Assembly: GCA_903886485.1 (NCBI GenBank)
Contig: CAISMH010000019.1
Location: forward strand, 248,001 to 312,000
DNA from: an uncultured Burkholderiales bacterium
GTDB taxonomy: Bacteria > Pseudomonadota > Gammaproteobacteria > Burkholderiales > Burkholderiaceae_C
Direction of reading: 5' to 3'
DNA: 64,000 bases
How positions within the stretch are numbered: the stretch's first letter is position 1; each line of letters begins with the position of its first letter. The notes below the pieces were generated by a model, which was not told where the DNA came from, made no database searches, and saw nothing but the letters and a program-made list of their open reading frames with translations. Below, piece by piece: positions 34,326-44,869 of the stretch. A program made the position numbers and the translations under genes.

Positions 34326-35197
34326 TGCTCTCGCGTATTTCTTGGCATCGGTGGACCACGCTCCAAAGAGCGTTGTTCATCTCGCTTGTCTTTCATGGCT
34401 CGCTGCTGACATTGCGCATTGCCGCACCTGATCGGTTTGAGCGTTTGTTCAACGACACACCGCTGGATGTGATTTTGGTCAACACCCAAGCCAAAGCCGA
34501 CGCCCCTGACAAGGCCCAAGCCTTAGCCCAAACACAACTCGCAGGCGGTGGGGAGCTCAAGAGCGGTCGCGCTGCCTCGCCGCTGCCAACAGCCGCAACC
34601 ACCTCTGTCGGGGACATGACCGAGTCCATGCAGCGCCAAGTCAGCGCCATGCGCAAAGAGCAATCCTTGCTGCTGGCGCAAGTCAAGAACTTGCTCGCCC
34701 AACTGCCACCACCTCAACCTCAAAAAGCACAAGCCACACCAGATGCTGTCGAACAAAAACGTCGGCAAATGCTCAAGCTGCTGGCCGAAATTGAAGAACG
34801 CATCAACCAAGACAACGCTCGCCCACACAAACACTACCTCAGCCCGGCCACCCAACAGGCGACCTATGCGCTGTACTACGATGCGCTGCGTCGCAGGATT
34901 GAAGAACGCGGCACCAGCTACTTTCCCGTTGCACAGAACGGACAAAAACTCTATGGCGAATTGACCATGATCATCACCGTCAACAACCAAGGCCGAGTGA
35001 TCGACACAGAAGTCGTGCAAAGCTCAGGCCACGCGGACCTAGACCGGCGTGCGCAAGCCATTGCCACGGCTGCTGGCCCGTTTGGTGAGTTCACGCAAGA
35101 GATGCGTCGACAAGCAGATCAGCTGGCCATCGTCTCGCGTTTCATCTTCAGCCGAGACAACACCTTGCAAACACGTGGTGGCGAAGCCGCCCACTGA
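34325..35197 (+). CDS. TonB C-terminal-domain protein
   Basis: A 290-residue periplasm-spanning protein. A short basic N-terminus and one membrane helix (about residues 15-33) are followed by a Gln/Ala/Pro-rich, partly coiled-coil spacer, and a TonB C-terminal domain near 200-285 (GELTMIITVNNQGRVIDTEVVQSSGHADLDRRA). It may energise an outer-membrane receptor, but no receptor or exbBD is nearby. An in-frame GTG at 34322 would add one residue; the ATG at 34325 makes TGATG with the RNase gene. Confidence 0.85.
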   Translation: MLSRISWHRWTTLQRALFISLVFHGSLLTLRIAAPDRFERLFNDTPLDVILVNTQAKADAPDKAQALAQTQLAGGGELKSGRAASPLPTAATTSVGDMTESMQRQVSAMRKEQSLLLAQVKNLLAQLPPPQPQKAQATPDAVEQKRRQMLKLLAEIEERINQDNARPHKHYLSPATQQATYALYYDALRRRIEERGTSYFPVAQNGQKLYGELTMIITVNNQGRVIDTEVVQSSGHADLDRRAQAIATAAGPFGEFTQEMRRQADQLAIVSRFIFSRDNTLQTRGGEAAH

Positions 35198-35203
35198 ACT
35201 GCC

Positions 35204-35944
35204 ATGAACCACCCACGCTACCGCCCCCTGCTGCGCTGGTTGCTCTTGGTCCTCATCGCTGGGGTGGGCCTGCAAGTTTTCTTTTTGGCACGCATCGCGG
35301 TCATGGCGCGTGTCGCGCCTGAGTCCACCGCTTTTGAGCGCTCGGAGGCTTGGCGCATCGCCAACACCAAAGACCGCCTGCGTTGGCGCCAAGACTGGGT
35401 GCCTTATGAGCAAATCTCTAACAACCTCAAACGCGCCGTGATTGCCTCTGAAGACGACATCTTTGTGCAACACGATGGCGTGCAGTGGGAGGCCATTGAA
35501 AAGGCCTGGGCCAAGAACGCCAAGGCCGAACTCCAAGCAAGCCGCAAAGCACAGGGCAAGGCAGCCCCCAAGGTGGTCGGTGGCTCCACCATCACACAAC
35601 AGTTGGCGAAGAATTTATTTCTTTCGGGCGAGCGCACCTTCATCCGCAAAGGCCAAGAATTTGTCTTGACCCTGATGCTCGAAACCATTGTTGGCAAGAA
35701 ACGCATTCTTGAGATTTACCTCAACCACGTGGAATGGGGCGAAGGTGTATTTGGCGCCGAAGCGGCTGCACAACACTATTTTCAAAAACCCGCCTCGCAA
35801 CTCACTGCGTGGGAAGCCGGCCGTTTGGCGGTGATGCTGCCACGCCCAAAGCACTATCAAAAATTCCCGCAGTCAGAGTACCTGTCGGGCCGCACCGAAA
35901 TTATCTTGATGCGCATGGGCAGCGCACAACTGCCCGACCGTTGA
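35204..35944 (+). CDS. mtgA: MtgA, monofunctional peptidoglycan glycosyltransferase
   Basis: A 246-residue GT51 enzyme that polymerises lipid II without a transpeptidase domain. One membrane anchor (about residues 11-33) precedes the catalytic signature [18 protein letters not shown] with its Glu. [27 protein letters not shown] and [12 protein letters not shown] follow in order. The stop overlaps the ruvC start as TGATG. Confidence 0.95.
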   Translation: MNHPRYRPLLRWLLLVLIAGVGLQVFFLARIAVMARVAPESTAFERSEAWRIANTKDRLRWRQDWVPYEQISNNLKRAVIASEDDIFVQHDGVQWEAIEKAWAKNAKAELQASRKAQGKAAPKVVGGSTITQQLAKNLFLSGERTFIRKGQEFVLTLMLETIVGKKRILEIYLNHVEWGEGVFGAEAAAQHYFQKPASQLTAWEAGRLAVMLPRPKHYQKFPQSEYLSGRTEIILMRMGSAQLPDR

Positions 35945-36492
35945 TGCGAATTCTTGGCATTGATCCCGGCTTGCGCACCACTGGTTTTGGTGTGGTGGAA
36001 AAGCACGGCTCTCAACTGCTCTATGTCGCCAGCGGCACCATTCGCACCAACAAAGAAGCCCAAGGCAATTTGGCAGATCGCTTGAAGGTCTTGTTCGACG
36101 GCATCCATGAAGTCGTGGAGCGCTACCAACCCGAGACATCCGCCGTGGAGATTGTGTTCGTCAACGTCAACCCACAAGCCACCCTCTTGCTCGGTCAAGC
36201 CCGCGGCGCTTGCATCACCGCGTTGGCCACATGCCATTTACCCGTCGCCGAATACACGGCCTTGCAAATGAAGCAAGCTGTTGCGGGTCATGGTTTGGCC
36301 AAAAAAGAGCAGGTGCAAGAAATGGTCAAGCGCTTGCTTCAGCTACCTGGCCTGCCCGGCCCGGATGCGGCTGATGCCTTGGGCATTGCCATCACACATG
36401 CGCATGCGGGCCATTCCATGGCTCGCTTGGCCGCTGCCACTGACTTACAACGCAGCACCAGCAGCATGTACAAAGCGGGCCGCAGCCGCTAA
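35944..36492 (+). CDS. ruvC: RuvC, Holliday-junction resolvase
   Basis: A 182-residue endonuclease with the RNase H-like fold. Acidic catalytic residues by alignment are D7 (GIDPG), E69 (AVEIVF), D141 and D144 ([12 protein letters not shown]). The ATG at 35944 shares a base with the mtgA stop. ruvA and ruvB are not in the window. It converges on the histidine kinase gene. Confidence 0.96.
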   Translation: MRILGIDPGLRTTGFGVVEKHGSQLLYVASGTIRTNKEAQGNLADRLKVLFDGIHEVVERYQPETSAVEIVFVNVNPQATLLLGQARGACITALATCHLPVAEYTALQMKQAVAGHGLAKKEQVQEMVKRLLQLPGLPGPDAADALGIAITHAHAGHSMARLAAATDLQRSTSSMYKAGRSR

Positions 36493-36504
36493 AAAGCCCC
36501 TGCC

Positions 36505-37908
36505 TCAGAGATCGACGGCAGGCAAACTCAACTCCACAATCGCACCACCATCGACCGCGTTAGAGATGGTCAAGCTGCCGCTGTGCATCTGTGCAATGGC
36601 ACTTGAGATGGACAAGCCCACGCCCAAGCCGCCTTCTTTCGACGTGACAAAAGCTTGACCCACCAGGTCTTTCATCGCGGCCGGAATACCCAGACCGGTG
36701 TCACGCACACGCAAAACCACCCGCTCGCCCAAACGCTCCAAAGTCACGAAAAGTGTTTTCTCATCGCTCAAGGCCATCGCTTGCATGGCGTTGCGATACA
36801 CGTTCAACACAATCTGTGAAAGCTGAATGTGGTCCCCATGCACCCAGCATGTCACCGAGTCCCCATCAAATTCCACACGTATTTTTTGTTGCCGAATCTC
36901 GTACGCCAACAATTGCGCCACATCTTGCAACAACGTTTTGAAGTCCACATAGTCATACTCCGCTTGCGTGGGTCGAATGAAGTTACGAATGCGCTCCACC
37001 AACTTCACGGTGCGGTACGTACTTTTTTCAATCTCAGCAATGGACTCCAAAATTTCTTTCGAATTTGAGCCCCCCTGCGCCACACTCGTTTTGATGGCTT
37101 GTGCATCCATCAAGATCGATGTGAGGGGTTGACTCAACTCATGTGCAAACGATGCAGACATGGTTCCTAAGGTGCGTTGGCGCTCTAGCTGGGCAATTTG
37201 CTCCCCCAGCCGCGCACTCTCCTCTTGGCGAGCGCGTTGAGCGATGGCGTTCATCTCGCCTTGTGTTGAGCGCTCCAAAAACATGCCCACAAACGCAAAA
37301 TTACCCAAAATTGAAATCAGCAAACCCATGATCACCGTCAAGGCACTGTCTAAGCCTTGCGCCATCACTTCAGGCTCTGTCAAACCTGATAGCACCAAGC
37401 TCATGCGTGTGAACATCGTGATGGCTGTGGTTGCATAAATCGCCGACAACCATTGCGCACTTTTGAGGCGGTAAACCACGCCGATGTGCCAAGCCAAATA
37501 TGAGATGTATGTAAATACGGCGGTAAAGATGAAGGTGGACCAGCCAAAACGCAAAACTGCATTTTGCAAAATCACGCGAAAAAACTCGAACACAGCCAAG
37601 CAAGACAGGATCAATAACGCGCACTGCTTTATGTTGATCGTCTGGTCTCGGGCGCGACGCAGGGCCATGGCCTGCATCAAGACAGCCGTCCACATCATGC
37701 CGTTGGCCAGTGTGTAAGTCGCCCAAGCAGGCAGATGTGCGCGCAAGCCAACCAACAACAAGGCGACGCCTAATAGCTCACCGCCGGCACACCACCAAGA
37801 GGCCGCCTTGGAGGGTTGGTTCAACAACACCAACCAAACCGTCAAGGGCAATAAAAGATACAGAACGCCAAGAATGAGATAAACCGTGGGGATGTGATAG
37901 ACGGTCAT
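36505..37908 (-). CDS. Orphan membrane sensor histidine kinase
   Basis: A 467-residue kinase. About six or seven membrane helices fill residues 5-212 with little periplasmic sequence, so the sensor is within or near the membrane. Then come a coiled linker, the H-box with phospho-acceptor H256 (FAHELSQPL), an N-box (VLNVYRNAMQAM), and G-boxes RDTGLGIP and GGLGVGLS. No response regulator lies on either side. A CCTGCC/GGCAGG stem with a T-run overlaps the stop codon and may end the transcript. Ligand and partner are unknown. Confidence 0.88.
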   Translation of the reverse strand: MTVYHIPTVYLILGVLYLLLPLTVWLVLLNQPSKAASWWCAGGELLGVALLLVGLRAHLPAWATYTLANGMMWTAVLMQAMALRRARDQTINIKQCALLILSCLAVFEFFRVILQNAVLRFGWSTFIFTAVFTYISYLAWHIGVVYRLKSAQWLSAIYATTAITMFTRMSLVLSGLTEPEVMAQGLDSALTVIMGLLISILGNFAFVGMFLERSTQGEMNAIAQRARQEESARLGEQIAQLERQRTLGTMSASFAHELSQPLTSILMDAQAIKTSVAQGGSNSKEILESIAEIEKSTYRTVKLVERIRNFIRPTQAEYDYVDFKTLLQDVAQLLAYEIRQQKIRVEFDGDSVTCWVHGDHIQLSQIVLNVYRNAMQAMALSDEKTLFVTLERLGERVVLRVRDTGLGIPAAMKDLVGQAFVTSKEGGLGVGLSISSAIAQMHSGSLTISNAVDGGAIVELSLPAVDL

Positions 37909-37950
37909 CTCATGCGCTCCCTCGTCCAGCGGACGTTGTTGTGCTGCGCC

Positions 37951-38874
37951 TCACCAAGCTGGCGCGAGTTGCGCCAAACCCGGGGGTGCCTTTCGCGCAT
38001 CGTCAAAGGTGACGATGTCGTAAGCCTCCGGTTGGCTGAGAAGTTCACGTAAAAGTTTGTTGTTCATGGCGTGTCCTGAACGAAACGCCACATACGAGGC
38101 GAGCAAAGGCTTGCCAATCAAATACAAGTCCCCCATGGCATCGAGGATTTTGTGCTTCACGAACTCGTCGTCATAGCGCAAGCCTTCGCTGTTCAAGACC
38201 TTGTAGTCATCCATCACGATCGCGTTGTCCAACCCACCGCCCAGAGCCAAGCCATTGGCACGCATCATCTCGACATCACGTGTGAAACCAAAGGTTCTTG
38301 CCCTCGCAATGTCACGGGTGTAGACATCGGTGTCCATGTCGAACACCACGCTTTGCCCCGTGGAATCGACGGCGGGGTGGTGGAAATCAATTTCAAAACT
38401 GAGCTTGTAGCCATGATGGGGCTCGAGTCTTGCCCACTTCACGTTGGCGCCCTCACCCTCACGCACTTCCACCGCCTTCAAGACACGGATGAAGCGCTTG
38501 GGTGCGTTTTGCTCCACGATGCCCGCGCTTTGCAGCAAGAACACGAACGACGAAGCGGACCCATCCAGAATCGGCACCTCTTCGGCCGTGATGTCGATGC
38601 AAAGGTTGTCCAAGCCCAAGCCCGCACAGGCTGACATCAAATGCTCGACCGTGAATACTTTGGCGCCACCATTGGAGATGGTCGACGCCAAACGCGTGTC
38701 CGTCACAGCGGTGGCTGTGATGGGGATCTCGACAGGCTGCGGCAAGTCCACCCGACGAAACACGATGCCCGTGTCGGGGGGCGCAGGACGCAGCGTCAGC
38801 TCCACGCGTTGACCGCTGTGAAGGCCGACACCCACGGCCTTGGTGAGCGATTGAAGTGTTCGTTGTTTAAGCAC
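37951..38874 (-). CDS. lpxC: LpxC, UDP-3-O-acyl-GlcNAc deacetylase
   Basis: A 307-residue zinc deacetylase, the committed step of lipid A synthesis. Zinc ligands are H78 (VEHLMSA) and the His and Asp of HKILDAMGD near residue 240. The start is GTG at 38874 ([10 protein letters not shown] by homology), with an in-frame TAA 12 bp upstream, so no earlier start exists. No Shine-Dalgarno lies at normal distance; AGGAGG occurs 20 bases upstream inside a palindrome. It ends the dcw cluster after ftsZ, the common order. Confidence 0.96.
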   Translation of the reverse strand: MLKQRTLQSLTKAVGVGLHSGQRVELTLRPAPPDTGIVFRRVDLPQPVEIPITATAVTDTRLASTISNGGAKVFTVEHLMSACAGLGLDNLCIDITAEEVPILDGSASSFVFLLQSAGIVEQNAPKRFIRVLKAVEVREGEGANVKWARLEPHHGYKLSFEIDFHHPAVDSTGQSVVFDMDTDVYTRDIARARTFGFTRDVEMMRANGLALGGGLDNAIVMDDYKVLNSEGLRYDDEFVKHKILDAMGDLYLIGKPLLASYVAFRSGHAMNNKLLRELLSQPEAYDIVTFDDARKAPPGLAQLAPAW

Positions 38875-38889
38875 GAGTGGATTTTAATG

Positions 38890-38911
38890 AACCACCTCCT
38901 AGGAGGTGATT
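38890..38911 (-). repeat. Palindrome with Shine-Dalgarno and anti-Shine-Dalgarno arms before lpxC
   Basis: CACCTCCTAGGAGGTG (38893-38908) is a perfect 16-bp palindrome, extended to 22 bp with one wobble. One arm is a consensus ribosome-binding AGGAGGTG; the other, ATCACCTCCT in the mRNA, is identical to the 3' tail of 16S rRNA. As RNA it can form a roughly 9-bp stem with a CUAG loop between ftsZ and lpxC. There is no T-run. Confidence 0.7.
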
Positions 38912-38954
38912 CATTCATTCAATGACCAGAATAGTGCCCTGCGTGAGGGTCTAC

Positions 38955-40217
38955 TCAATCCGCTTGCTTGCGCAAGAAGGCAGGGATTTCATAGTCATCC
39001 ATGCCACCTGAGGACAAAGCATCCACCTTGGCTGCTGCCGAGGTACGGTTGCCACGCCACACGGCAGGTGAGTTCATGGACTCGTAGTTGGGTTGTGCCG
39101 CAGCTGCGCCGACGCCCAAGCCCGCTGCCAAACCAGCCAAACCTGTGGAGGCTGCTGCCAGCACACCCGCAGGAGATGCATTGTTGGCTTGCGTGGTGGG
39201 AAAGCTCACACCGTCCGTGCCGGTACGCAGCACTTGCAACTGAGGTGCTGCACGACGGCTGCCAGCCAAACCCGTGGCCACCACGGTGACGCGAATTTGG
39301 TCGCCCAAACTTTCGTCGTAAGCCGTGCCGTAAATCACATGCGCGTCTGGTGAAGCGAATTTGCGAATCGTGTTCATGGCTTCGCGAGACTCGGACAACT
39401 TCAAGCCGCCCTTGGCTGCGGTGATCAACACCAACACGCCTTTGGCGCCTGACATGTCCACACCTTCGAGCAAGGGGCAAGCCACCGCTTGTTCAGCCGC
39501 GATGCGCGCACGGTCGGGGCCGTTGGCCGCCGCTGTGCCCATCATGGCCTTGCCGGTTTCGCTCATCACGGTGCGCACGTCTTCAAAGTCGACGTTCACC
39601 AAGGCTTCCACGTTGATGATTTCTGCAATGCCGCCCACGGAGTTTTTCAACACGTCGTTGGCAAATGCGAAGGCTTCGTCTTGGCTGGCTTCTTCACCGA
39701 GCACGTCCATCAGCTTTTCGTTCAACACCACGATGAGGGAGTCCACGTTAGCTTCGAGTTCGGCCAAACCTGCCTCGGCATTGCCCATGCGACGGCTGCC
39801 TTCGAATTCGAAGGGCTTGGTGACCACGCCTACAGTCAAGATACCCATCTCACGTGCCACACGCGCCACCACAGGTGCGGCCCCCGTACCCGTACCGCCA
39901 CCCATACCCGCTGTCACGAACAACATGTTGGTGCCTTCCAGCGCCAAGCGGATGTCGTCAATCGCGGCCTCCGCAGCTTCGCGGCCGCGTTCTGGCTTGC
40001 TGCCAGCGCCCAAGCCCGTGGAGCCCAGTTGAATCACTTTGTGTGCGTTACTGACGCGCAAGGCTTGTGCATCGGTGTTCGCGCAAACGAACTCCACGCC
40101 TTGCACGCCTGAGCTGATCATGTGTTCGACCGCGTTACCGCCGCCGCCACCCACGCCAATCACTTTAATTTGGGTGCCTGAGTTGAATGCTTCAACTTCG
40201 ATCATTTCGATGCTCAT
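38955..40217 (-). CDS. ftsZ: FtsZ, tubulin-like division GTPase
   Basis: A 420-residue protein that forms the division ring. The tubulin signature GGGTGTG is at about residues 105-112, and the T7 segment follows. The C-terminal linker is Ala/Gly-rich, and the final DDYEIPAFLRKQAD is the peptide bound by FtsA and other tethers. It follows ftsA across 182 bp and precedes lpxC by 80 bp. AGGAG lies just before the ATG. Confidence 0.98.
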   Translation of the reverse strand: MSIEMIEVEAFNSGTQIKVIGVGGGGGNAVEHMISSGVQGVEFVCANTDAQALRVSNAHKVIQLGSTGLGAGSKPERGREAAEAAIDDIRLALEGTNMLFVTAGMGGGTGTGAAPVVARVAREMGILTVGVVTKPFEFEGSRRMGNAEAGLAELEANVDSLIVVLNEKLMDVLGEEASQDEAFAFANDVLKNSVGGIAEIINVEALVNVDFEDVRTVMSETGKAMMGTAAANGPDRARIAAEQAVACPLLEGVDMSGAKGVLVLITAAKGGLKLSESREAMNTIRKFASPDAHVIYGTAYDESLGDQIRVTVVATGLAGSRRAAPQLQVLRTGTDGVSFPTTQANNASPAGVLAAASTGLAGLAAGLGVGAAAAQPNYESMNSPAVWRGNRTSAAAKVDALSSGGMDDYEIPAFLRKQAD

Positions 40218-40312
40218 GATGTTTCTCCTATCAATCTAAAAATTTGCAGTTGCCTTGAATTCATATGTTGGTTTTGTTTCATCGCGCTCCTTCTACGAGG
40301 GTGGCGCCGTCG

Positions 40313-40346
40313 CCGCGCCGGGTCGCCAACGCGGCCCGGTGCGCGG
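40313..40346. repeat. GC-rich imperfect hairpin in the ftsA-ftsZ spacer
   Basis: CCGCGCCGGG (40313-40322) pairs with CCCGG-TG-CGCGG (40335-40346) with a two-base bulge. The segment 40295-40375 is visibly richer in G and C than surrounding DNA. No T-run follows. It might be a processing or stability element between the two division genes. Confidence 0.5.
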
Positions 40347-40399
40347 TCGCTTTGGCGGACTGCCACGTGCGAGATAAAGCAAGCTGGGAGGAATCATGT

Positions 40400-41629
40400 T
40401 TAGAAGTTCCCCACAAACCAATCTTTGAGACGGTCCATCAAGGAATTGACAGACCCACTCTTTTGTGAAACTTTGAAACCACGTTGGCGATCCACACCGG
40501 CCTCGACCAGCAATCCCATCACGGTGGCGGCACGCGGTTGCGACACCATGTCAGCCAGTGCGCTGTCATAGTGCGGAATACCGCGACGCACAGGCTTCAA
40601 GAAGATGTCTTCGCCCAACTCCACCATGCCCGGCATGACTGCGCTGCCACCAGTCAGCACGATGCCAGACGACAGAACCTCTTCGTAGCCTGAATCGCGG
40701 ATGACTTGTTGCACCAGCGAAAAGATTTCTTCCACGCGTGGCTCAATCACACCGGCCAGCGCTTGACGGCTCAACATGCGCGGTGAACGGTCGCCCAAAC
40801 CGGGCACCTCCACTTGCACCTCGGGGTCGGCCAACAATTGCTTGGCGTAGCCCGATTCAATCTTGATTTCTTCTGCGTCTTTGGTGGGGGTTCGCAAAGC
40901 CATGGCGATGTCACTGGTGATCAAGTCACCTGCAATCGGAATGACCGCTGTGTGTCGAATGGCACCGTTGGTAAAAATCGCCACGTCGGTGGTACCCGCA
41001 CCAATGTCGACCAAGGCCACACCCAACTCGCGCTCGTCGTCCGTCAACACCGACATGCTGGAGGCCAAGGGGTTGAGCATGAGGCGGTCTACATCCAAGC
41101 CACAACGACGCACGCATTTGATGATGTTTTCTGCCGCACTCTGTGCGCCTGTGACGATGTGCACCTTGGCTTCCAAGCGGATGCCGCTCATGCCAATGGG
41201 TTCACGCACATCTTGGCCGTCAATCACAAACTCTTGTGGCTGCACCAGCAACAAGCGTTGGTCGGTCGAAATATTGATGGCTTTGGCCGTCTCCACCACA
41301 CGCGCCACATCGGCAGCGGTGACTTCTTTGTCTTTGACCGCCACCATGCCCGTGGAGTTGATGCCGCGGATGTGGCTGCCAGTGATGCCTGTGTAGACCC
41401 GTGTGATTTTGCAGTCCGCCATCAACTCTGCTTCTTTCAAAGCCTGTTGAATGCTTTGCACCGTGGCGTCAATGTTGACCACCACGCCACGCTTCAAACC
41501 ATTGCTGGGCGCCACACCAAGACCGGCGAGCTTGAGCTCACCACTGGGCAACACTTCGGCCACGACCACCATGACCTTGGCGGTGCCAATGTCTAAGCCG
41601 ACTACCAAATCTTTGTACTCTTTTGCCAT
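40400..41629 (-). CDS. ftsA: FtsA, actin-like division protein
   Basis: A 409-residue ATPase that tethers FtsZ to the membrane. The actin-fold phosphate loops VVGLDIGTAKV at the start and DIGAGTTDVAIF in the middle are clear, and GGSAVMPGM lies near the end. The C-terminal region (VNSLMDRLKDWFVGNF) forms the amphipathic membrane-targeting helix. It starts 37 bp after ftsQ. Confidence 0.97.
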   Translation of the reverse strand: MAKEYKDLVVGLDIGTAKVMVVVAEVLPSGELKLAGLGVAPSNGLKRGVVVNIDATVQSIQQALKEAELMADCKITRVYTGITGSHIRGINSTGMVAVKDKEVTAADVARVVETAKAINISTDQRLLLVQPQEFVIDGQDVREPIGMSGIRLEAKVHIVTGAQSAAENIIKCVRRCGLDVDRLMLNPLASSMSVLTDDERELGVALVDIGAGTTDVAIFTNGAIRHTAVIPIAGDLITSDIAMALRTPTKDAEEIKIESGYAKQLLADPEVQVEVPGLGDRSPRMLSRQALAGVIEPRVEEIFSLVQQVIRDSGYEEVLSSGIVLTGGSAVMPGMVELGEDIFLKPVRRGIPHYDSALADMVSQPRAATVMGLLVEAGVDRQRGFKVSQKSGSVNSLMDRLKDWFVGNF

Positions 41630-41666
41630 AACAGCCTCGTTCTTTCTCGTCTTCTTTCTGTGCCCG

Positions 41667-42488
41667 TTAGCGCTTGGCAGCCACGTCTTGCGTGCTCACC
41701 CCGCGCACCCGAAGCGCATATCCGTTCTCGTATCGCAAATCGGCCGACTCAATCGCCGAGACTTTGCGTCCTAGTTTTTGTGTCACTTGCGCCAAAGTCT
41801 TGGAGACACGTTGCACCCGTGTCATCACGTCATCCACACTGCCTCGTCCTAACTCCATCACACCCCCGTGTTGAAGTCGGGCACGCCAGCTGCCGCGTTC
41901 CGTGAGCTCCAAGCTGTCCAACGTCAAGGTCAGATCTTTGAATGCAGGGGCCAAGGCCAAATACATGCTCAACACTTGTGAGGATTGGCTGTCAGGCCCA
42001 CTCAGGCGTGGCATCTTGACTTCCTCCAAATCGCCGATGTTGGCTTCAAACACTTCGCCAAAGCTGTTGAGCATGCGTTGTTCACCGTCATCCCCCCAAT
42101 ACGCCACAGGCTTGTGCTCTTGCAAAGTCACGCGCAAACGATTGGGGAACTCGCGCTGCACAGAGGCCAACCGCACCCAAGGCACGCTCTCAAATGCATC
42201 ACGCACACGGCCCAAATCGGCAGTGAAGAAATTGCCCGTGAACTTGGTCACCACATTGGCACGCAAGGTCACTTCGTTGTTGTGCTCCACATCCCCACGC
42301 ACGGTGATGCCCGTCAAGGCAAACGCAGGCAAGCGCACCAAGGCCCAGACACCCGCGCCCAAAGCGCCCAACACCAAACTCACAAACATGAGCGATGCCG
42401 CCATGTGCATGAGTTTGACGTCCAGCGGCACCGGCACTGAGAGATTCACCTCCGGACGGGGACGCATGTGGGTGTAGCGCGTGCTCAT
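41667..42488 (-). CDS. ftsQ: FtsQ, divisome POTRA protein
   Basis: A 273-residue bitopic protein. The cytoplasmic N-terminus is about 30 residues, then one membrane helix (about 31-55), a POTRA domain ([14 protein letters not shown]) and the beta domain with [18 protein letters not shown]. It links FtsL/FtsB with later divisome proteins. It overlaps ddl by 4 bp. Confidence 0.95.
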   Translation of the reverse strand: MSTRYTHMRPRPEVNLSVPVPLDVKLMHMAASLMFVSLVLGALGAGVWALVRLPAFALTGITVRGDVEHNNEVTLRANVVTKFTGNFFTADLGRVRDAFESVPWVRLASVQREFPNRLRVTLQEHKPVAYWGDDGEQRMLNSFGEVFEANIGDLEEVKMPRLSGPDSQSSQVLSMYLALAPAFKDLTLTLDSLELTERGSWRARLQHGGVMELGRGSVDDVMTRVQRVSKTLAQVTQKLGRKVSAIESADLRYENGYALRVRGVSTQDVAAKR

Positions 42489-43456
42489 ACGGCTTTGGGA
42501 CCTCCAGGGTGATCCAGCGTGGCGCTCTCCAGCAGCATCAAGCAGAGGTCTTCATAACTGATGCCTGCTGCACGGGCAGACATAGGCACTAAGGAGTGAC
42601 TGGTCATGCCGGGCGATGTGTTCATCTCCAACAAAAACGGCTTGCGATCTGTGGCGCGCAACATGATGTCGGCTCGGCCCCAACCACGGCAGCCCAAGGC
42701 ACGGTACGCAGCCACCACCAAGCGTTGAATCTCTTGCTCTTCGGCTTCGGGCAATCCGCTGGGACAGTGGTACTTCACATCATCCGTGAAGTATTTGTGG
42801 TTGTAGTCATACGCGCCATCGGGTGCAGCAATGCGCACCACGGGCAAAGCCCGCGCATGGGGGCCATTGCCCAAGATGGGGCAGGTCAACTCTTCGCCCG
42901 TGATGAATTCTTCGCACAGCAAATCGGGGTCGTATTGCGTTGCGAGTGCCGCTGCGGCACGGATGCCCGTGGCCTGCGTCACCTTCGTCATGCCAATCGA
43001 GGAGCCTTCACGGGGCGGCTTGACGATCAAGGGCAAGCCGAGCTTGGCAGGAATGGCCTGAATGTTGTCTGCGGTTTGGTCTTCGGGCGACAGCCACACA
43101 TAGCTAGGTGTCGATAAGCCCACGGCGCTCCACACCCGCTTGGTCATGACTTTGTCCATCGCCATGGCCGAGGCCATCACACCAGACCCTGTGTAGGGAA
43201 TGCCCAGCAATTCCAGCGCACCTTGCACCGCACCGTCTTCACCATAGCGACCGTGCAAGGCAATGAACGCGTGGGTGAAGCCTTCGCGCTTGAGTTCGTC
43301 CAAGCTGCGCTCGGCGGGGTCAAACGCCGTGACGTTGACACCCTTGCTTTGCAAGGCCTTGAGCACACCGCTGCCCGACATGAGGGACACATCACGCTCG
43401 GCAGACAGGCCGCCCATGAGGACAGCAACTTTGGCGGTTTGAATATTGAAGGACAT
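42485..43456 (-). CDS. ddl: D-alanine-D-alanine ligase
   Basis: A 323-residue ATP-grasp ligase making the D-Ala-D-Ala dipeptide for MurF. Motifs include [39 protein letters not shown], the ATP-site [12 protein letters not shown] and the metal site [11 protein letters not shown]. The dcw position suggests the DdlB type. It is 3 bp after murC and overlaps ftsQ by 4 bp. Confidence 0.96.
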   Translation of the reverse strand: MSFNIQTAKVAVLMGGLSAERDVSLMSGSGVLKALQSKGVNVTAFDPAERSLDELKREGFTHAFIALHGRYGEDGAVQGALELLGIPYTGSGVMASAMAMDKVMTKRVWSAVGLSTPSYVWLSPEDQTADNIQAIPAKLGLPLIVKPPREGSSIGMTKVTQATGIRAAAALATQYDPDLLCEEFITGEELTCPILGNGPHARALPVVRIAAPDGAYDYNHKYFTDDVKYHCPSGLPEAEEQEIQRLVVAAYRALGCRGWGRADIMLRATDRKPFLLEMNTSPGMTSHSLVPMSARAAGISYEDLCLMLLESATLDHPGGPKAV

Positions 43457-43459
43457 AGT

Positions 43460-44869
43460 TCAGCTTTGACGTTGTTGCACCAACTCCAGCACTTTGACTG
43501 GCACTTGGCCAATCGATCCCGCGCCCATGCACATCACCACATCGCCCGCTTGGGCGTTGTCCGCAATGACTTGGGCCATTTTTTGAATGTCATCCACGAA
43601 GACCAACGCCTCGTGGCCCGCCACACGCATGGCACGTGCGAGTGCGCGGCCATCGGCCGCGGCAATTGGGGCTTCGCCCGCGGCATAAATTTCGGACAGC
43701 CACAGCACATCGGCGCGGCCCATGACTTCGACAAAGTCTTCAAAGCAATCGCGTGTGCGGGTGTAGCGGTGCGGCTGGAAAGCCAACACCAAGCGACGTC
43801 CAGCAAAGGCACCACGCGCCGCGGCCAGCGTTGCTGCGAGCTCGACCGGGTGATGCCCGTAGTCTTCAATGAGGGTGAACTGGCCACCCTCTTTGGCTGC
43901 CACTTCGCCATGACGTTGGAAACGACGACCCACGCCTTTGAACTCAGCCAAGGCTTTTTGCAGCGCGGCATCGGGCACGTTCAACTCCACCGCAATCGCA
44001 ATCGCAGCCAAGGCGTTGAGCACGTTGTGCTCACCGGCCAAGTTGAGGGTGATGTCGAGGTCGGGCAAGACCACACCGTTGCGGCGTTGCACGGTGAAAC
44101 ACATGCGGCCGTTGTCGGCACGCACATTCACCGCACGCACTTGCGCTTCTTCGTTGAAGCCATAGCTGGTGATGGGGCGTGACACCTCGGGCAAGATGCT
44201 GCGCACCGCCGCATCGTCGGTGCACAAAATCGCTGCGCCATAAAACGGCATGCGGTGCAAGAACTCAATGAAGGCGGCCTTCAACTTGTTGAAGTCATGG
44301 CCATAGGTGTCCATGTGGTCGGCGTCGATGTTGGTCACCACCGCCATCACGGGCAAGAGGTTCAAGAACGAAGCGTCGGACTCATCCGCCTCCACCACGA
44401 TGTAGTCGCCCGAGCCCAGCTTGGCGTTGGCCCCTGCGCTGTTGAGCTTGCCGCCAATCACAAAGGTGGGGTCTAAGCCCGCTTCGGCCAACACGCTGGC
44501 CACCAAACTGGTGGTGGTGGTTTTGCCGTGGGTACCCGCAATGGCGACGCCGGTTTTCAGACGCATCAACTCGGCCAACATCACCGCGCGTGGCACCACA
44601 GGAATGAGCTTGGCGTGTGCCGCCACCACCTCGGGGTTATCGGCATGCACCGCGGTGGAGGTGACCACCGCATCTGCGCCTGCGATATTTTGGGCGTCAT
44701 GGCCCACATGAGTTTGGATGCCCAAACTTTGCAAACGCTTCAAAGCGGCGCTGTCGGACAAGTCAGAGCCTGAAATGACATAGCCCAAGTTCAGCAGCAC
44801 TTCAGCAATGCCGCTCATGCCTGCACCACCGATGCCGACGAAATGGATGTGGCGAATGGCGTGTTTCAT
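43460..44869 (-). CDS. murC: MurC, UDP-MurNAc-L-alanine ligase
   Basis: A 469-residue Mur ligase adding the first stem amino acid. The UDP-binding start is [17 protein letters not shown]; the ATP loop is GTHGKTTTT; the EADESDASF and DYGHHPVE segments mark MurC. It overlaps murG by 4 bp at its start. Confidence 0.97.
   Translation of the reverse strand: MKHAIRHIHFVGIGGAGMSGIAEVLLNLGYVISGSDLSDSAALKRLQSLGIQTHVGHDAQNIAGADAVVTSTAVHADNPEVVAAHAKLIPVVPRAVMLAELMRLKTGVAIAGTHGKTTTTSLVASVLAEAGLDPTFVIGGKLNSAGANAKLGSGDYIVVEADESDASFLNLLPVMAVVTNIDADHMDTYGHDFNKLKAAFIEFLHRMPFYGAAILCTDDAAVRSILPEVSRPITSYGFNEEAQVRAVNVRADNGRMCFTVQRRNGVVLPDLDITLNLAGEHNVLNALAAIAIAVELNVPDAALQKALAEFKGVGRRFQRHGEVAAKEGGQFTLIEDYGHHPVELAATLAAARGAFAGRRLVLAFQPHRYTRTRDCFEDFVEVMGRADVLWLSEIYAAGEAPIAAADGRALARAMRVAGHEALVFVDDIQKMAQVIADNAQAGDVVMCMGAGSIGQVPVKVLELVQQRQS

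Noticed and set aside
38890..38911. Palindrome before lpxC as a terminator or rRNA fragment
   Set aside because: No T-run follows, and the match to the 16S tail is only 10 bases, so neither fits.
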